Assembly (NCBI GenBank): GCA_017411665.1
Contig: JAFQPT010000193.1
Location: forward strand, 1 to 5,437
Origin: Oscillospiraceae bacterium
Lineage (GTDB): Bacteria > Bacillota_A > Clostridia > Oscillospirales > Oscillospiraceae
Reading direction: 5' to 3'
DNA: 5,437 nt
The translations under genes were made by a program, and so were the position numbers. Positions 1 to 5,437 of the stretch are shown one piece after another. The notes under the pieces were generated by a model, which saw only the letters and a program-made list of their open reading frames with translations, was not told the DNA's origin and made no database searches. Every line of letters starts with the position of its first letter. Within the stretch, counting starts at the first letter, position 1.

Positions 1-2
1 AT

Positions 3-31
3 ATTGTAATGTGTGGGGGAAAGTTTGTCAA
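3..31 (-). promoter_or_regulatory. Sigma-A-type promoter of the next gene to the left
   Basis: Read on the minus strand, a perfect -35 box TTGACA (31-26) is followed by exactly 17 bases and then TACAAT (8-3), one mismatch from the consensus -10 TATAAT. Transcription would start just beyond the left edge and run leftward, so the gene served is outside the window. The promoter lies after the cysS terminator, as expected for an independent transcription unit. This is the best promoter match I found in the window. It is sequence match only, with no proof of use. Confidence 0.72.
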
Positions 32-32
32 A

Positions 33-49
33 TTACAGTAAAGTTACAG
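33..49 (-). promoter_or_regulatory. Direct repeat CTGTAA-N5-CTGTAA upstream of -35
   Basis: Two identical hexamers, CTGTAA at 49-44 and 38-33 on the minus strand, repeat with an 11-base period, and only one base separates the second from the TTGACA box. Tandem hexamers one helical turn apart next to a -35 are the typical site form for OmpR/PhoB-family response regulators, and CTGTAA resembles the CTGTCA half-site of the E. coli Pho box. Which regulator, if any, binds is unknown. The AT-rich stretch could instead act as an UP element. Confidence 0.35.
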
Positions 50-77
50 GGATTTAGACGAAGAATCCCGCTTTTTG
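49..77 (+). terminator. Weak candidate terminator, plus-strand reading
   Basis: GGGATT (49-54) pairs with AATCCC (64-69) around a 9-base loop, and TTTTT follows after two bases (72-76). It would only work for transcription entering from the left, and no convincing plus-strand gene end is visible at the edge. The stem is short and the loop wide. It may simply be a hairpin in the spacer between the cysS terminator and the leftward promoter. Confidence 0.2.
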
Positions 78-119
78 TTCCCGAAGTGGGTTGTAAAATG
101 CAGAATGTCAATATTTGGC

Positions 120-153
120 AAAAAAGTACCGACTTCGTGAGAAGTCGGTACTT
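120..153 (-). terminator. Intrinsic terminator of cysS transcript
   Basis: A perfect 13-bp inverted repeat (124-136 with 141-153) closes on the 4-base loop GTGA (TCAC in the minus-strand transcript). On the minus strand it runs into six T residues (125-120), the form of a Rho-independent terminator. It begins 17 bases past the cysS stop codon. The other direction lacks a clean T run, so it should act mainly on leftward transcripts. It marks the end of the gene series that runs through pgsA and cysS. Confidence 0.9.
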
Positions 154-170
154 GTATGTTTGTTGAAGCC

Positions 171-1571
171 TTATGCGCGGCGCCACTTAACACCCTGAGG
201 AGTGTCTTCCAGAATGATGCCTGCTGCCTTCAGTTCATCGCGGATACGGTCAGCTTCCGCAAAGTTTCTTGCCTTTCTGGCTGCCTGACGAGCAGCAATC
301 TTTTCTTCGATTTCTGCGTCCAGATCGGCTGCCTGCTCGAAGGGGATACCCAGAACTTCGCACAGTTCCATGAATGCATCGAAGCAAGCCTTTGCCAGTG
401 CCTTGGAGGGATTGGAGGCAGGGGAAACAGCTGCGTTGATATCGCGAACCATTTCGAAGATTGCGGAGATTGCGTCAGCGGTGTTGAAGTCGTCGTCCAT
501 AGCTGCGCAGAACTTTTCTGCATACTTGCCCAGACCTGCTGCTACAGCGGCTTCAGCTTCGCTCATTTCGCCTTCTGCGCCGTTTGCGATAAAGAATTCC
601 ATATTCTTCTTCGCGGTGTTCAGACGTTCCAAAGCGCTCTTAGCCTGCATCAGAATTTCGCCGGAGTAGTTCAGGGGAGAGCGGTAGTGGCTCATCAGCA
701 TGAACATACGGATGCAGTCATAGCCGTATGCGTCAGCGGCTTCACGTACAGTGAAGAAGTTGCCCAGAGACTTGGACATCTTCTTGTTGTCGATGTTGAT
801 AAAGCCATTGTGCAGCCAGTAGTGAACGAACTCCACACCGTTTGCAGCTTCGGACTGTGCGATTTCGTTTTCATGGTGGGGGAATGCCAGGTCGCAGCCG
901 CCGCAGTGGATGTCGATGGTCTTGCCCAGATAGCGGTTGGACATTGCAGAGCATTCGATGTGCCAGCCGGGACGACCGTTGCCCCAGGGGGATTCCCAGT
1001 AGGGTTCACCGGGCTTGGCAGCCTTCCACAGAGCGAAGTCCAGAGGATTTTCCTTGATGTCGCCCACTTCGATACGAGCGCCGGACTGCAGATCTTCGAT
1101 GGGCTGGTGGCTCAGCTTGCCGTAGCCTTCGAACTTCAGAGTGCGGTAGTAAACGTCGCCGTTTACTTCGTATGCGTAGCCCTTTTCAATCAGGGTTTCC
1201 ACGATTTCGATGATCTGAGGAATGTTTTCGGTTGCCTTAGGGTGCACGGTTGCGGGACGAACGCCCAGAGCCTTTGCATCGGTGAAGTATTCTGCGATGT
1301 ACTTTTCGGCAACCTCGGTGGAGGAGATGCCTTCTTCATTTGCGCGTTTGATGATCTTATCGTCAACGTCGGTGAAGTTCTGTACGAAGTTTACTTCATA
1401 GCCCTTGTATTCAAAGTATCTGCGGATGACGTCGAACATGATGGTGGGGCGTGCGTTGCCTACGTGGATGAAGTTGTAAACAGTGGGGCCGCAGCAGTAC
1501 ATGCGAACCTTACCGGGCTCGATGGGAATGAATTCTTCCTTCTGCTGGGACATTGCGTTGTAAAGTCTCAT
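171..1571 (-). CDS. cysS: Cysteinyl-tRNA synthetase
   Basis: This cytoplasmic class I aminoacyl-tRNA synthetase activates cysteine with ATP and charges tRNA-Cys. The 466-residue length fits the family. The N-terminal Rossmann domain carries the HIGH-type motif HVGN (36-39), and the KMSKS loop is intact at 264-268. The four zinc ligands known in the E. coli enzyme are all present here as Cys27, Cys207, His232 and Glu236, the last two within [10 protein letters not shown]; this zinc site selects cysteine. The segment IECSAM lies at 205-210, and the C-terminal helical/anticodon-binding part ends in the family-typical [11 protein letters not shown]. The ATG at 1571 matches the usual N-terminus (MRLYN...) and has an AAAGGA-type ribosome binding site about 11 bases upstream. 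Only 18 bases separate it from pgsA, so it is probably cotranscribed; a strong terminator follows. No T-box-like leader fits in the short gap, so any such control would have to act further upstream. Nothing looks broken. Confidence 0.97.
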   Translation of the reverse strand: MRLYNAMSQQKEEFIPIEPGKVRMYCCGPTVYNFIHVGNARPTIMFDVIRRYFEYKGYEVNFVQNFTDVDDKIIKRANEEGISSTEVAEKYIAEYFTDAKALGVRPATVHPKATENIPQIIEIVETLIEKGYAYEVNGDVYYRTLKFEGYGKLSHQPIEDLQSGARIEVGDIKENPLDFALWKAAKPGEPYWESPWGNGRPGWHIECSAMSNRYLGKTIDIHCGGCDLAFPHHENEIAQSEAANGVEFVHYWLHNGFINIDNKKMSKSLGNFFTVREAADAYGYDCIRMFMLMSHYRSPLNYSGEILMQAKSALERLNTAKKNMEFFIANGAEGEMSEAEAAVAAGLGKYAEKFCAAMDDDFNTADAISAIFEMVRDINAAVSPASNPSKALAKACFDAFMELCEVLGIPFEQAADLDAEIEEKIAARQAARKARNFAEADRIRDELKAAGIILEDTPQGVKWRRA

Positions 1572-1589
1572 AGTGATGTGTTTCCTTTC

Positions 1590-2123
1590 TCACATATCTT
1601 TGAAATTCACGACATCGCGGTTTACCACGAAGTATTCGATGCCGGAGTACAGAGTGGTGACCAGAATGATCATGCTGCATACGAAATCGATGGTGGGGTT
1701 CACAAAACCGGGGATGAGCATGAGAATATTGCAGACCATAGTGCTTGCGGTTTTGACCTTGCCGGACTTGCCTGCTGCGATAACCAGACCGCCTTCTACA
1801 GCAATCAGACGCAGACCGGAGACTGCAAACTCTCTGGTGATGACCAGTGCCAGTACCCATGCGGGCATACGGCCCTGTGCCACGAACATCAGCATTGCGG
1901 TGATGACCAGCATTTTATCGGCCAGAGGGTCCATGAACTTGCCAAAGTCCGTAACCTGATTATACTTTCTTGCGATGTATCCGTCAACAAAATCACTGAT
2001 GGAACCCAGTGCATAAACAACCAGTGCTGCAATCTGCATAGCGGTGCCTTCCAGATACATCAGTACGATGAATACGGGAATGCAAATAACGCGGAACAAA
2101 GTAATCTTATTTGCCAAAGTCAT
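1590..2123 (-). CDS. pgsA: CDP-diacylglycerol-glycerol-3-phosphate 3-phosphatidyltransferase
   Basis: This integral membrane enzyme transfers the phosphatidyl group from CDP-diacylglycerol to glycerol 3-phosphate, making phosphatidylglycerol phosphate, the precursor of phosphatidylglycerol and cardiolipin. The CDP-alcohol phosphotransferase signature D-x2-DG-x2-AR-x8-G-x3-D-x3-D is complete: Asp44, Asp47, Gly48, Ala51, Arg52, Gly61, Asp65 and Asp69. These aspartates bind the metal ions and act in catalysis. Hydrophobic membrane segments lie at about 8-24, 29-43, 71-82, 87-101, 126-141 and 146-164. The N-terminus MTLANKITLFRV and the 177-residue length fit PgsA rather than phosphatidylserine synthase or cardiolipin synthase. 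The ribosome binding site GAGG overlaps the rimO stop (TGAGG), 9 bases before the ATG, so its translation may be linked to that of rimO. The exact acceptor alcohol is inferred from family resemblance. Confidence 0.93.
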   Translation of the reverse strand: MTLANKITLFRVICIPVFIVLMYLEGTAMQIAALVVYALGSISDFVDGYIARKYNQVTDFGKFMDPLADKMLVITAMLMFVAQGRMPAWVLALVITREFAVSGLRLIAVEGGLVIAAGKSGKVKTASTMVCNILMLIPGFVNPTIDFVCSMIILVTTLYSGIEYFVVNRDVVNFKDM

Positions 2124-2134
2124 TGCTGCTTACC

Positions 2135-3460
2135 TCAATCTTCTGTTACTGCGGAGCCGATGAGGTTGCCTTCAGCGGTGTCCTTGATGAATACGGGGAT
2201 GATGGTGCCGGGGGTCAGGGTATGCCAGTTGTCAAAGAATACCTGCAGATCGATATCGGGGGAGTCTGCATAGCAGCGGCCGATGCCGAAGCCGGACTTG
2301 GGGTCGATGTCTTCGAACAGGACATCCAGCGTTTCTCCAATCATGTTGTTGGAGAATTCGTCCAGTACATCTGCCTGGATGCGCATGAGCAGCTCTGCGC
2401 GGTGGGCAGCCACGTCGCTGTCTACTCTGTCCATCAGTGCGGCACGGGTGCCGTCTTCGGGGGAGTAGGGGAATACGCCTGCACGTTCGATTTTTGCATA
2501 GCGCAGGAAATCGCACAGTTCTTCGAATTCTTCTTCGCCTTCACCGGGCAGACCTGCGATGATGCTGGTGCGCAGTACCACACCGGGGATCCGTTCACGC
2601 AGCTTGAAGAACAGCTCGCGGATGTCACTGCCGGTGCCTCTGCGATTCATCGCCTTGAGGATGCCGTCGTTGATGTGCTGGATGGGAATATCCAGATATT
2701 TGACAATTTTGGGCTCTTCCGCAATGGTATCAATGAGCTCTTCGGTAAATGCATCGGGGTACAGATAGTGCAGACGAATCCAGCCGATGCCGTCAATGGC
2801 GCACAGTCTCTTCAGCAAAGTGGGCAGGCACTTGCTGCCGTACAGGTCTTCACCGTAGCGGGTGACGTCCTGTGCAATGATAATCAGTTCCTTATAGCCT
2901 TGCGCTGCCAGACCTTCCGCTTCCTTGACGATGGCGTCCATGGAGCGGCTGCGGTACTTGCCGCGGATGGCGGGAATGATACAGAAGCTGCACCAGTTGT
3001 TGCAGCCTTCCGCAATGCGTAGATACGCATAGTTCTTGCCGGTGCTGACGGTGCGTTCCAGTTCTTCCACGGGTGCATTTTTATCGGCAAACACCTGCAC
3101 GGGAGCTTCATCGGACAGCTGTTCCAGAACATCGGCAATGGCACCGAAGCTGGAGATGCCGATAAGGGCGTCTACTTCGGGCAGGTCTTCCAGAATTTCC
3201 TTCCGGTAGCGCTGTGCCAGACAGCCTGCGACGATGAGGTACTTGAGATTGCCTTCTTCCTTCAGCCGGCCTACCTCAATAATGGTGTTGATGGCTTCCT
3301 GTGTTGCGCTTTCGATAAACGCACAGGTATTGATAATCACCGCATCCGCCATCTCCGGATCGGGAACGATTTCATGACCTGCCTGCTGCACGGCAAAGAG
3401 CATCTGCTCGCTGTTGACCGTGTTCTTGGGGCAGCCGAGGGAAATAAAACTTACTTTCAT
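2135..3460 (-). CDS. rimO: Ribosomal protein S12 methylthiotransferase
   Basis: This radical-SAM methylthiotransferase adds a methylthio group to a conserved aspartate of ribosomal protein S12 (Asp88 in E. coli, by family knowledge). The N-terminal UPF0004 domain has the three cysteines for the auxiliary 4Fe-4S cluster: Cys10 in ISLGCPKN, Cys46 in NTCAF and Cys80 in VAGC. The radical-SAM cluster motif C-x3-C-x2-C is Cys153, Cys157 and Cys160 within EGCNNWCSFC. The middle domain includes YLDIPIQHINDGILKAMNRR (255-274), and a TRAM domain fills roughly 373-439. The SLGCPKN opening favours RimO; MiaB, its tRNA-modifying relative, usually has a TxGCQMN-type opening. One small change is Asn16 where RimO usually has Asp in the VDSE stretch. 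At 441 residues it is full length. AAGAAGG lies 6 bases before the ATG and sets the start. pgsA begins 11 bases after the stop. A 224-bp spacer separates it from recX, and I found no convincing promoter of its own. Confidence 0.95.
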   Translation of the reverse strand: MKVSFISLGCPKNTVNSEQMLFAVQQAGHEIVPDPEMADAVIINTCAFIESATQEAINTIIEVGRLKEEGNLKYLIVAGCLAQRYRKEILEDLPEVDALIGISSFGAIADVLEQLSDEAPVQVFADKNAPVEELERTVSTGKNYAYLRIAEGCNNWCSFCIIPAIRGKYRSRSMDAIVKEAEGLAAQGYKELIIIAQDVTRYGEDLYGSKCLPTLLKRLCAIDGIGWIRLHYLYPDAFTEELIDTIAEEPKIVKYLDIPIQHINDGILKAMNRRGTGSDIRELFFKLRERIPGVVLRTSIIAGLPGEGEEEFEELCDFLRYAKIERAGVFPYSPEDGTRAALMDRVDSDVAAHRAELLMRIQADVLDEFSNNMIGETLDVLFEDIDPKSGFGIGRCYADSPDIDLQVFFDNWHTLTPGTIIPVFIKDTAEGNLIGSAVTED

Positions 3461-3484
3461 CCAATACCTTCTTTAATAACTGTC

Positions 3485-3505
3485 AAAAATCCCTTTGGGC
3501 TTTTT
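3485..3505 (-). terminator. Weak hairpin with T run before rimO
   Basis: On the minus strand AAAAA-g-CCC, a 3-base AAA loop, then GGG-a-TTTTT forms an A/T-heavy stem with one mismatch and ends in five T residues, 25 bases before the rimO start. It could thin out read-through from recX into rimO. It has only three G-C pairs and a tight loop, so efficient termination is doubtful. It may instead be just the end structure of the surrounding element. Confidence 0.25.
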
Positions 3506-3530
3506 GCCAAATTGTCCCTGCCTTTGGCAA
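3504..3530. repeat. Inverted repeat TTGCCAA/TTGGCAA
   Basis: Seven-base arms TTGCCAA (3504-3510) and TTGGCAA (3524-3530) enclose 13 bases. It overlaps the T run of the neighbouring A/T-rich hairpin, so the two folds compete in part. It is one of several stems that make up the recX-rimO spacer element. Confidence 0.5.
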
Positions 3531-3536
3531 TGGACG

Positions 3537-3586
3537 TACAGGTTTTGTTCGCGCACGCGCTTCGCTTGCACACTCAAAAACCTGTA
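3537..3586. repeat. Long two-tier hairpin TACAGGTTTT/AAAACCTGTA
   Basis: Perfect 10-base arms at 3537-3546 and 3577-3586 enclose a GC-rich centre that itself pairs: on the minus strand GTGCAAGCG and CGCGTGCGC form a 9-pair stem with one G-U and one mismatch around a 3-base loop. The whole 50-base unit can therefore fold into one long stem. The abrupt change from A/T-rich arms to a GC-rich core is unlike the neighbouring genes. There is no T run after it in either direction, so it does not look like a terminator. Confidence 0.6.
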
Positions 3587-3589
3587 ATG

Positions 3590-3624
3590 TATTTTTCGCT
3601 TCGTACATGCCGGCGCGAAAAATA
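3590..3624. repeat. Inverted repeat TATTTTTCGC/GCGAAAAATA
   Basis: Perfect 10-base arms at 3590-3599 and 3615-3624 flank 15 bases. It lies only 3 bases from the 3537-3586 hairpin, so the two stack in tandem. The arms have an A/T tract next to GCG, the same A/T-to-GC pattern as the neighbouring hairpin, which supports a single compound element. Confidence 0.6.
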
Positions 3625-3684
3625 GATTTGACTTTATTCGCCGTATTCACGGTGAACTCTGCGAGGCATTATTTGACAAAATAT

Positions 3685-4158
3685 TTATTCTAACCATTCT
3701 TCAGTGTCTGAATTTTCCAAAACCCGCTGTTTGCAAGCGGAGATTTCAGACCATGAAAAGCCCCGACGCAGCATTGCGTCGGTGGCTTTTTTGATTTCAG
3801 CTCGATCGGGGTCGCTGCTTCTCAGCTTGCTGCGAAACAGCTTATCCATCTGCTCCTCCTGTGAGGGCATTTCTTCCATTGCCTCTTCCCACAGGTCGGT
3901 GTGGATGCCGTGGCGGTACAGCTCTTGCTTGATGCGGCAGGCACCGTAGCCCTTGGAGGAGTAGTGACGTACCAGCATGCGGCTGTAGCGTTCATCGTTG
4001 ATGACGCCCAGCTCTACCATGCGGTCAGCCACAGCCTCGGCATCTTCTAAGGGTTCGCCCTTTTGCGTCAGCTTCAAAATCAGCTCCTTGCGGGAGTAAT
4101 CCCGACGCTCCAGCATATTCAGGGCACGCTTCTTGGCGGATTCGGGCAGCTGTGCCAT
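3685..4158 (-). CDS. recX: Regulatory protein RecX
   Basis: RecX binds RecA filaments in the cytoplasm and limits or remodels their activity. It has no catalytic site, so the call rests on its helical repeats and its position next to recA. The protein has the usual three-helix modules: about 8-50 (ALNMLERRDYSRKELILKL...KG), about 51-95 (LGVINDERYSRMLVRHYSS, then KGYGACRIKQELYRHGI) and about 103-148 (the last with RRGFSWSEI). At 157 residues it is full length. The ATG shares its A with the recA stop (TGATG), with AAGG 4 bases before it inside the recA end, so translation is probably coupled to recA. Unlike recA, cysS and pgsA, it uses TTA and TCA codons near its end, which suggests weaker codon selection and low expression. 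A long structured spacer follows, with no classical terminator directly after the stop. Confidence 0.93.
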   Translation of the reverse strand: MAQLPESAKKRALNMLERRDYSRKELILKLTQKGEPLEDAEAVADRMVELGVINDERYSRMLVRHYSSKGYGACRIKQELYRHGIHTDLWEEAMEEMPSQEEQMDKLFRSKLRSSDPDRAEIKKATDAMLRRGFSWSEISACKQRVLENSDTEEWLE

Positions 4159-5258
4159 CAGCCTTCGAAGTCGTCAGCGCTGATATCCACGGCGCGGCCC
4201 GCTGCCTTGGCAGCCTTCTTTGCCTGAGGAGTCATCAGCTTTACATAGTTTTCACGAATCTGCTGTTCAATGATATCAGCAACTTCGGGATTGTTTTCCA
4301 GATAAATGCGGACATTGTCACGGCCCTGAATGCGGTTGCCGTTCACGGTAAACCATGCGCCGCCCTTTTCGATGATGTCCAGCTTCACGCCAAGGTCGAT
4401 GATTTCACCGATTTTGGAGATGCCCTGTCCATACATAATATCAAATTCTGCTTCCTTAAAGGGAGGAGCAACCTTATTCTTAACGACTTTTGCACGGGTA
4501 CGGTTGCCGATGACTTCGGTGCCGCTCTTCAGTGCTTCCACGCGGCGCATGTCGATGCGGACGCTGGAGAAATACTTCAGCGCACGGCCGCCGGGAGTGG
4601 TTTCGGGGTTGCCGTACATGACACCGATCTTTTCACGCAGCTGGTTGATGAAGATGACAACACAGTTGGTCTTGGATACGATGCCTGCCAGCTTGCGCAG
4701 TGCCTGGCTCATCAGACGAGCCACAACACCAACGCTGGATTCGCCCATTTCACCTTCCAGTTCGCTGCGGGGCAGCAGTGCTGCTACGGAGTCCACGACG
4801 ATGCAGTCGATTGCGCCGGAGCGTACCAGCTGCTCGGTGATTTCCAGAGCCTGTTCACCGGTGTCGGGCTGAGAAATCAGCAGGGTATCAATGTCAACAC
4901 CCAGAGCTCTTGCGTATGCGGGCTCCAGTGCATGTTCTACGTCGATGAAAGCTACGTCGCCGCCCATCTTCTGTGCGCTTGCCAGAATGTGCAGTGCCAG
5001 AGTGGTCTTACCGCAGGATTCGGGACCGTAGATTTCTACGATACGGCCGCGGGGAACGCCGCCGATACCCAGAGCCATATCCAGAGACAGAGAGCCTGTG
5101 GAGATTGCTTCTACGTTTACGGGAATATCGTCGCCCAGACGCATGATTGCGCCCTTGCCGAAGTTCTTTTCAATCTGCGCGATGGCAGTTTCCAGTGCCT
5201 TTTTCTTGTCGGCAGCCTGACCGGGCTGAGTGATGGTGCCCATTTTATCTTTTGCCAT
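4158..5258 (-). CDS. recA: DNA recombinase RecA
   Basis: RecA is the cytoplasmic ATP-dependent strand-exchange protein. It coats single-stranded DNA, pairs it with homologous duplex, and triggers LexA self-cleavage in the SOS response. The 366-residue protein is complete. The Walker A loop is GPESCGKTT (78-86), the catalytic glutamate is Glu108 in FIDVEHALE, Walker B is CIVVD (152-156), loop L1 spans about 166-178 and loop L2 about 206-224 ([20 protein letters not shown]). The C-terminal domain ends acidic (DISADDFEG). Oddities against common RecA sequences are Cys82 in the P-loop where Ser is usual, [13 protein letters not shown] in L1 where GDSHVG-type is common, and KYFSS where KFYSS is usual. 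The N-terminus is about a dozen residues longer than E. coli RecA. AGAGGTG, 5 bases before the ATG at 5258, supports this start over Met6. recX overlaps the stop. Confidence 0.99.
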   Translation of the reverse strand: MAKDKMGTITQPGQAADKKKALETAIAQIEKNFGKGAIMRLGDDIPVNVEAISTGSLSLDMALGIGGVPRGRIVEIYGPESCGKTTLALHILASAQKMGGDVAFIDVEHALEPAYARALGVDIDTLLISQPDTGEQALEITEQLVRSGAIDCIVVDSVAALLPRSELEGEMGESSVGVVARLMSQALRKLAGIVSKTNCVVIFINQLREKIGVMYGNPETTPGGRALKYFSSVRIDMRRVEALKSGTEVIGNRTRAKVVKNKVAPPFKEAEFDIMYGQGISKIGEIIDLGVKLDIIEKGGAWFTVNGNRIQGRDNVRIYLENNPEVADIIEQQIRENYVKLMTPQAKKAAKAAGRAVDISADDFEG

Positions 5259-5263
5259 ATTTA

Positions 5264-5270
5264 CACCTCT
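5264..5270 (-). promoter_or_regulatory. recA ribosome binding site
   Basis: AGAGGTG on the minus strand sits 5 bases before the recA ATG at 5258-5256. It decides the start: the next in-frame Met (residue 6) has no such site at a workable distance. The match to the Shine-Dalgarno consensus is strong, as expected for an abundant protein. Confidence 0.8.
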
Positions 5271-5280
5271 GAGAATGATT

Positions 5281-5317
5281 TTTATACGTTGTTTGGTTTG
5301 TTATCTATATGATAACA
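5281..5317 (-). promoter_or_regulatory. Candidate recA promoter and operator palindrome
   Basis: A TATAAA -10-like box lies at 5286-5281 (minus strand), giving an expected transcript start near 5274 and a leader of about 16 bases. A 17-base spacer would put the -35 at 5309-5304 (TATAGA, a poor match). That position is the centre of a perfect palindrome, TGTTATC-N5-GATAACA (5299-5317). A bound protein would cover the -35 region, the usual layout of a repressor site or of an activator replacing a weak -35. No GAAC-N4-GTTC LexA box is present between 5259 and 5344. Promoter use and the binding protein are inference. Confidence 0.4.
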
Positions 5318-5344
5318 GATGGGGTAGGACTTTTTCGGTACAGC

Positions 5345-5437
5345 TTAAATGAGCTGCCCCAGAACAACGCGTTCCACGTTGCCTGTGTCCTTCACGGTGC
5401 GGATGTTTTTAAAGCCCGCTTTTTTCATTTGCAGGGC
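5345..5437 (-). CDS. prmC: PrmC-like release factor glutamine methyltransferase, C-terminal end
   Basis: Only the last 30 codons are in the window; the gene continues past the right edge. The tail reads KKAGFKNIRTVKDTGNVERVVLGQLI, ending in TAA at 5347-5345. The pattern aGF-(x)-KD-(x)-RVV-G at the extreme C-terminus is typical of PrmC/HemK, a SAM-dependent enzyme that methylates the glutamine of the GGQ motif in peptide-chain release factors RF1 and RF2. The catalytic NPPY motif is outside the window, so another small Rossmann-fold methyltransferase is possible. No terminator is visible in the 86 bases before recA, so prmC transcripts may read into recA. Confidence 0.6.
   Translation of the reverse strand, partial: ALQMKKAGFKNIRTVKDTGNVERVVLGQLI

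Larger units (their letters stand above)
3481..3678. repeat. Palindrome-rich intergenic element, MITE/REP-like candidate
   Basis: Most of the 224-bp spacer between recX and rimO is a block bounded by TGTCAAA (3481-3487) and its inverse TTTGACA (3672-3678). With one gap the match extends a little further inward (TGTCAAAAATCCC against TGTCAAATAATGCC). Inside lie several inverted repeats in series, annotated separately, plus TTCAC-G-GTGAA at 3646-3656 and an AAAAA...CCC/GGG...TTTTT fold at 3485-3505. I see no open reading frame worth calling and no clear target-site duplication. This much stem structure in an otherwise compact gene series suggests a dispersed non-coding repeat or a structured RNA leader for rimO. 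Its copy number in the genome cannot be judged from here. Confidence 0.4.

Noticed and set aside
83..111. TTGACA (111-106, minus) as a second leftward promoter
   Set aside because: At 17-18 bases downstream there is only CACTTC or ACTTCG, not a -10 box.
2..163. Short open plus-strand frame entering from the left edge
   Set aside because: It runs through the candidate promoter and the perfect terminator hairpin, has no protein character, and is more likely chance.
370..669. 99-codon plus-strand frame inside cysS
   Set aside because: It is an alternative frame within a clear synthetase gene, with low-complexity Ala/Ser composition and no start signal seen.
827..844. CGAAC...GTTTG resembling a LexA box
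   Set aside because: The half-sites are 8 bases apart instead of 4, and it lies deep inside cysS, far from any promoter.
156..2273. 705-codon open frame on the plus strand
   Set aside because: It lies codon-for-codon opposite cysS and pgsA and is open only because those genes avoid TTA, CTA and TCA. Its product is rich in Cys, His and Phe, has no domain I recognise, and crosses the cysS-pgsA gap and the end of rimO.
2111..3022. 303-codon plus-strand frame
   Set aside because: It is the antisense shadow of rimO and stops exactly where rimO uses a CTA leucine codon.
3458..3486. TTGACA (3486-3481, minus) as a -35 for rimO
   Set aside because: A 17-base spacer places the -10 on the rimO start codon itself (TGGATG), so it cannot drive rimO. 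The hexamer is better explained as the end of the inverted repeat element.
4152..5312. 386-codon plus-strand frame
   Set aside because: It is the antisense shadow of recA in the same codon phase, with no recognisable protein character; recA itself is certain.

Overview
This is an ordinary housekeeping stretch of a bacterial chromosome. All six genes are on the minus strand, so transcription runs from the right edge towards the left. The order along the transcript is prmC (C-terminal end only), recA, recX, rimO, pgsA, cysS. The protein sequences and the recA-recX-rimO-pgsA-cysS order suggest an anaerobic Firmicute, probably Clostridia near the Oscillospiraceae/Ruminococcaceae. That placement is inference from protein character and gene order; no rRNA or other direct marker is present.

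Region by region: 5345-5437 holds the last 30 codons of a PrmC-like release-factor methyltransferase. 5259-5344 is the recA leader, with a good ribosome binding site, a candidate -10 box and a perfect 7-bp-arm palindrome over the expected -35 position. 4158-5258 is recA, and recX starts on the last base of the recA stop codon (3685-4158). 3461-3684 is a 224-bp palindrome-rich spacer that looks like a small non-coding repeat element bounded by TGTCAAA/TTTGACA. 2135-3460 is rimO, 1590-2123 is pgsA and 171-1571 is cysS, with gaps of only 11 and 18 bases. A strong intrinsic terminator (120-153) ends the cysS transcript. The remaining 119 bases contain a convincing sigma-A-type promoter (3-31) that fires leftward out of the window, with an 11-bp-period direct repeat directly upstream of its -35 box.

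Functionally there are two groups. recA and recX are recombinase and recombinase modulator, coupled at translation. rimO (ribosomal protein S12 methylthiolation), pgsA (first committed step to phosphatidylglycerol) and cysS (cysteinyl-tRNA synthetase) serve translation and membrane lipid synthesis and probably share one transcript. I see no defence system, mobile gene, CRISPR, tRNA or rRNA, and no strong case for a new biological system. The points most worth checking are non-coding: the palindrome before recA (with no recognisable LexA box), the 198-bp element between recX and rimO, and the repeat-flanked promoter at the left edge.
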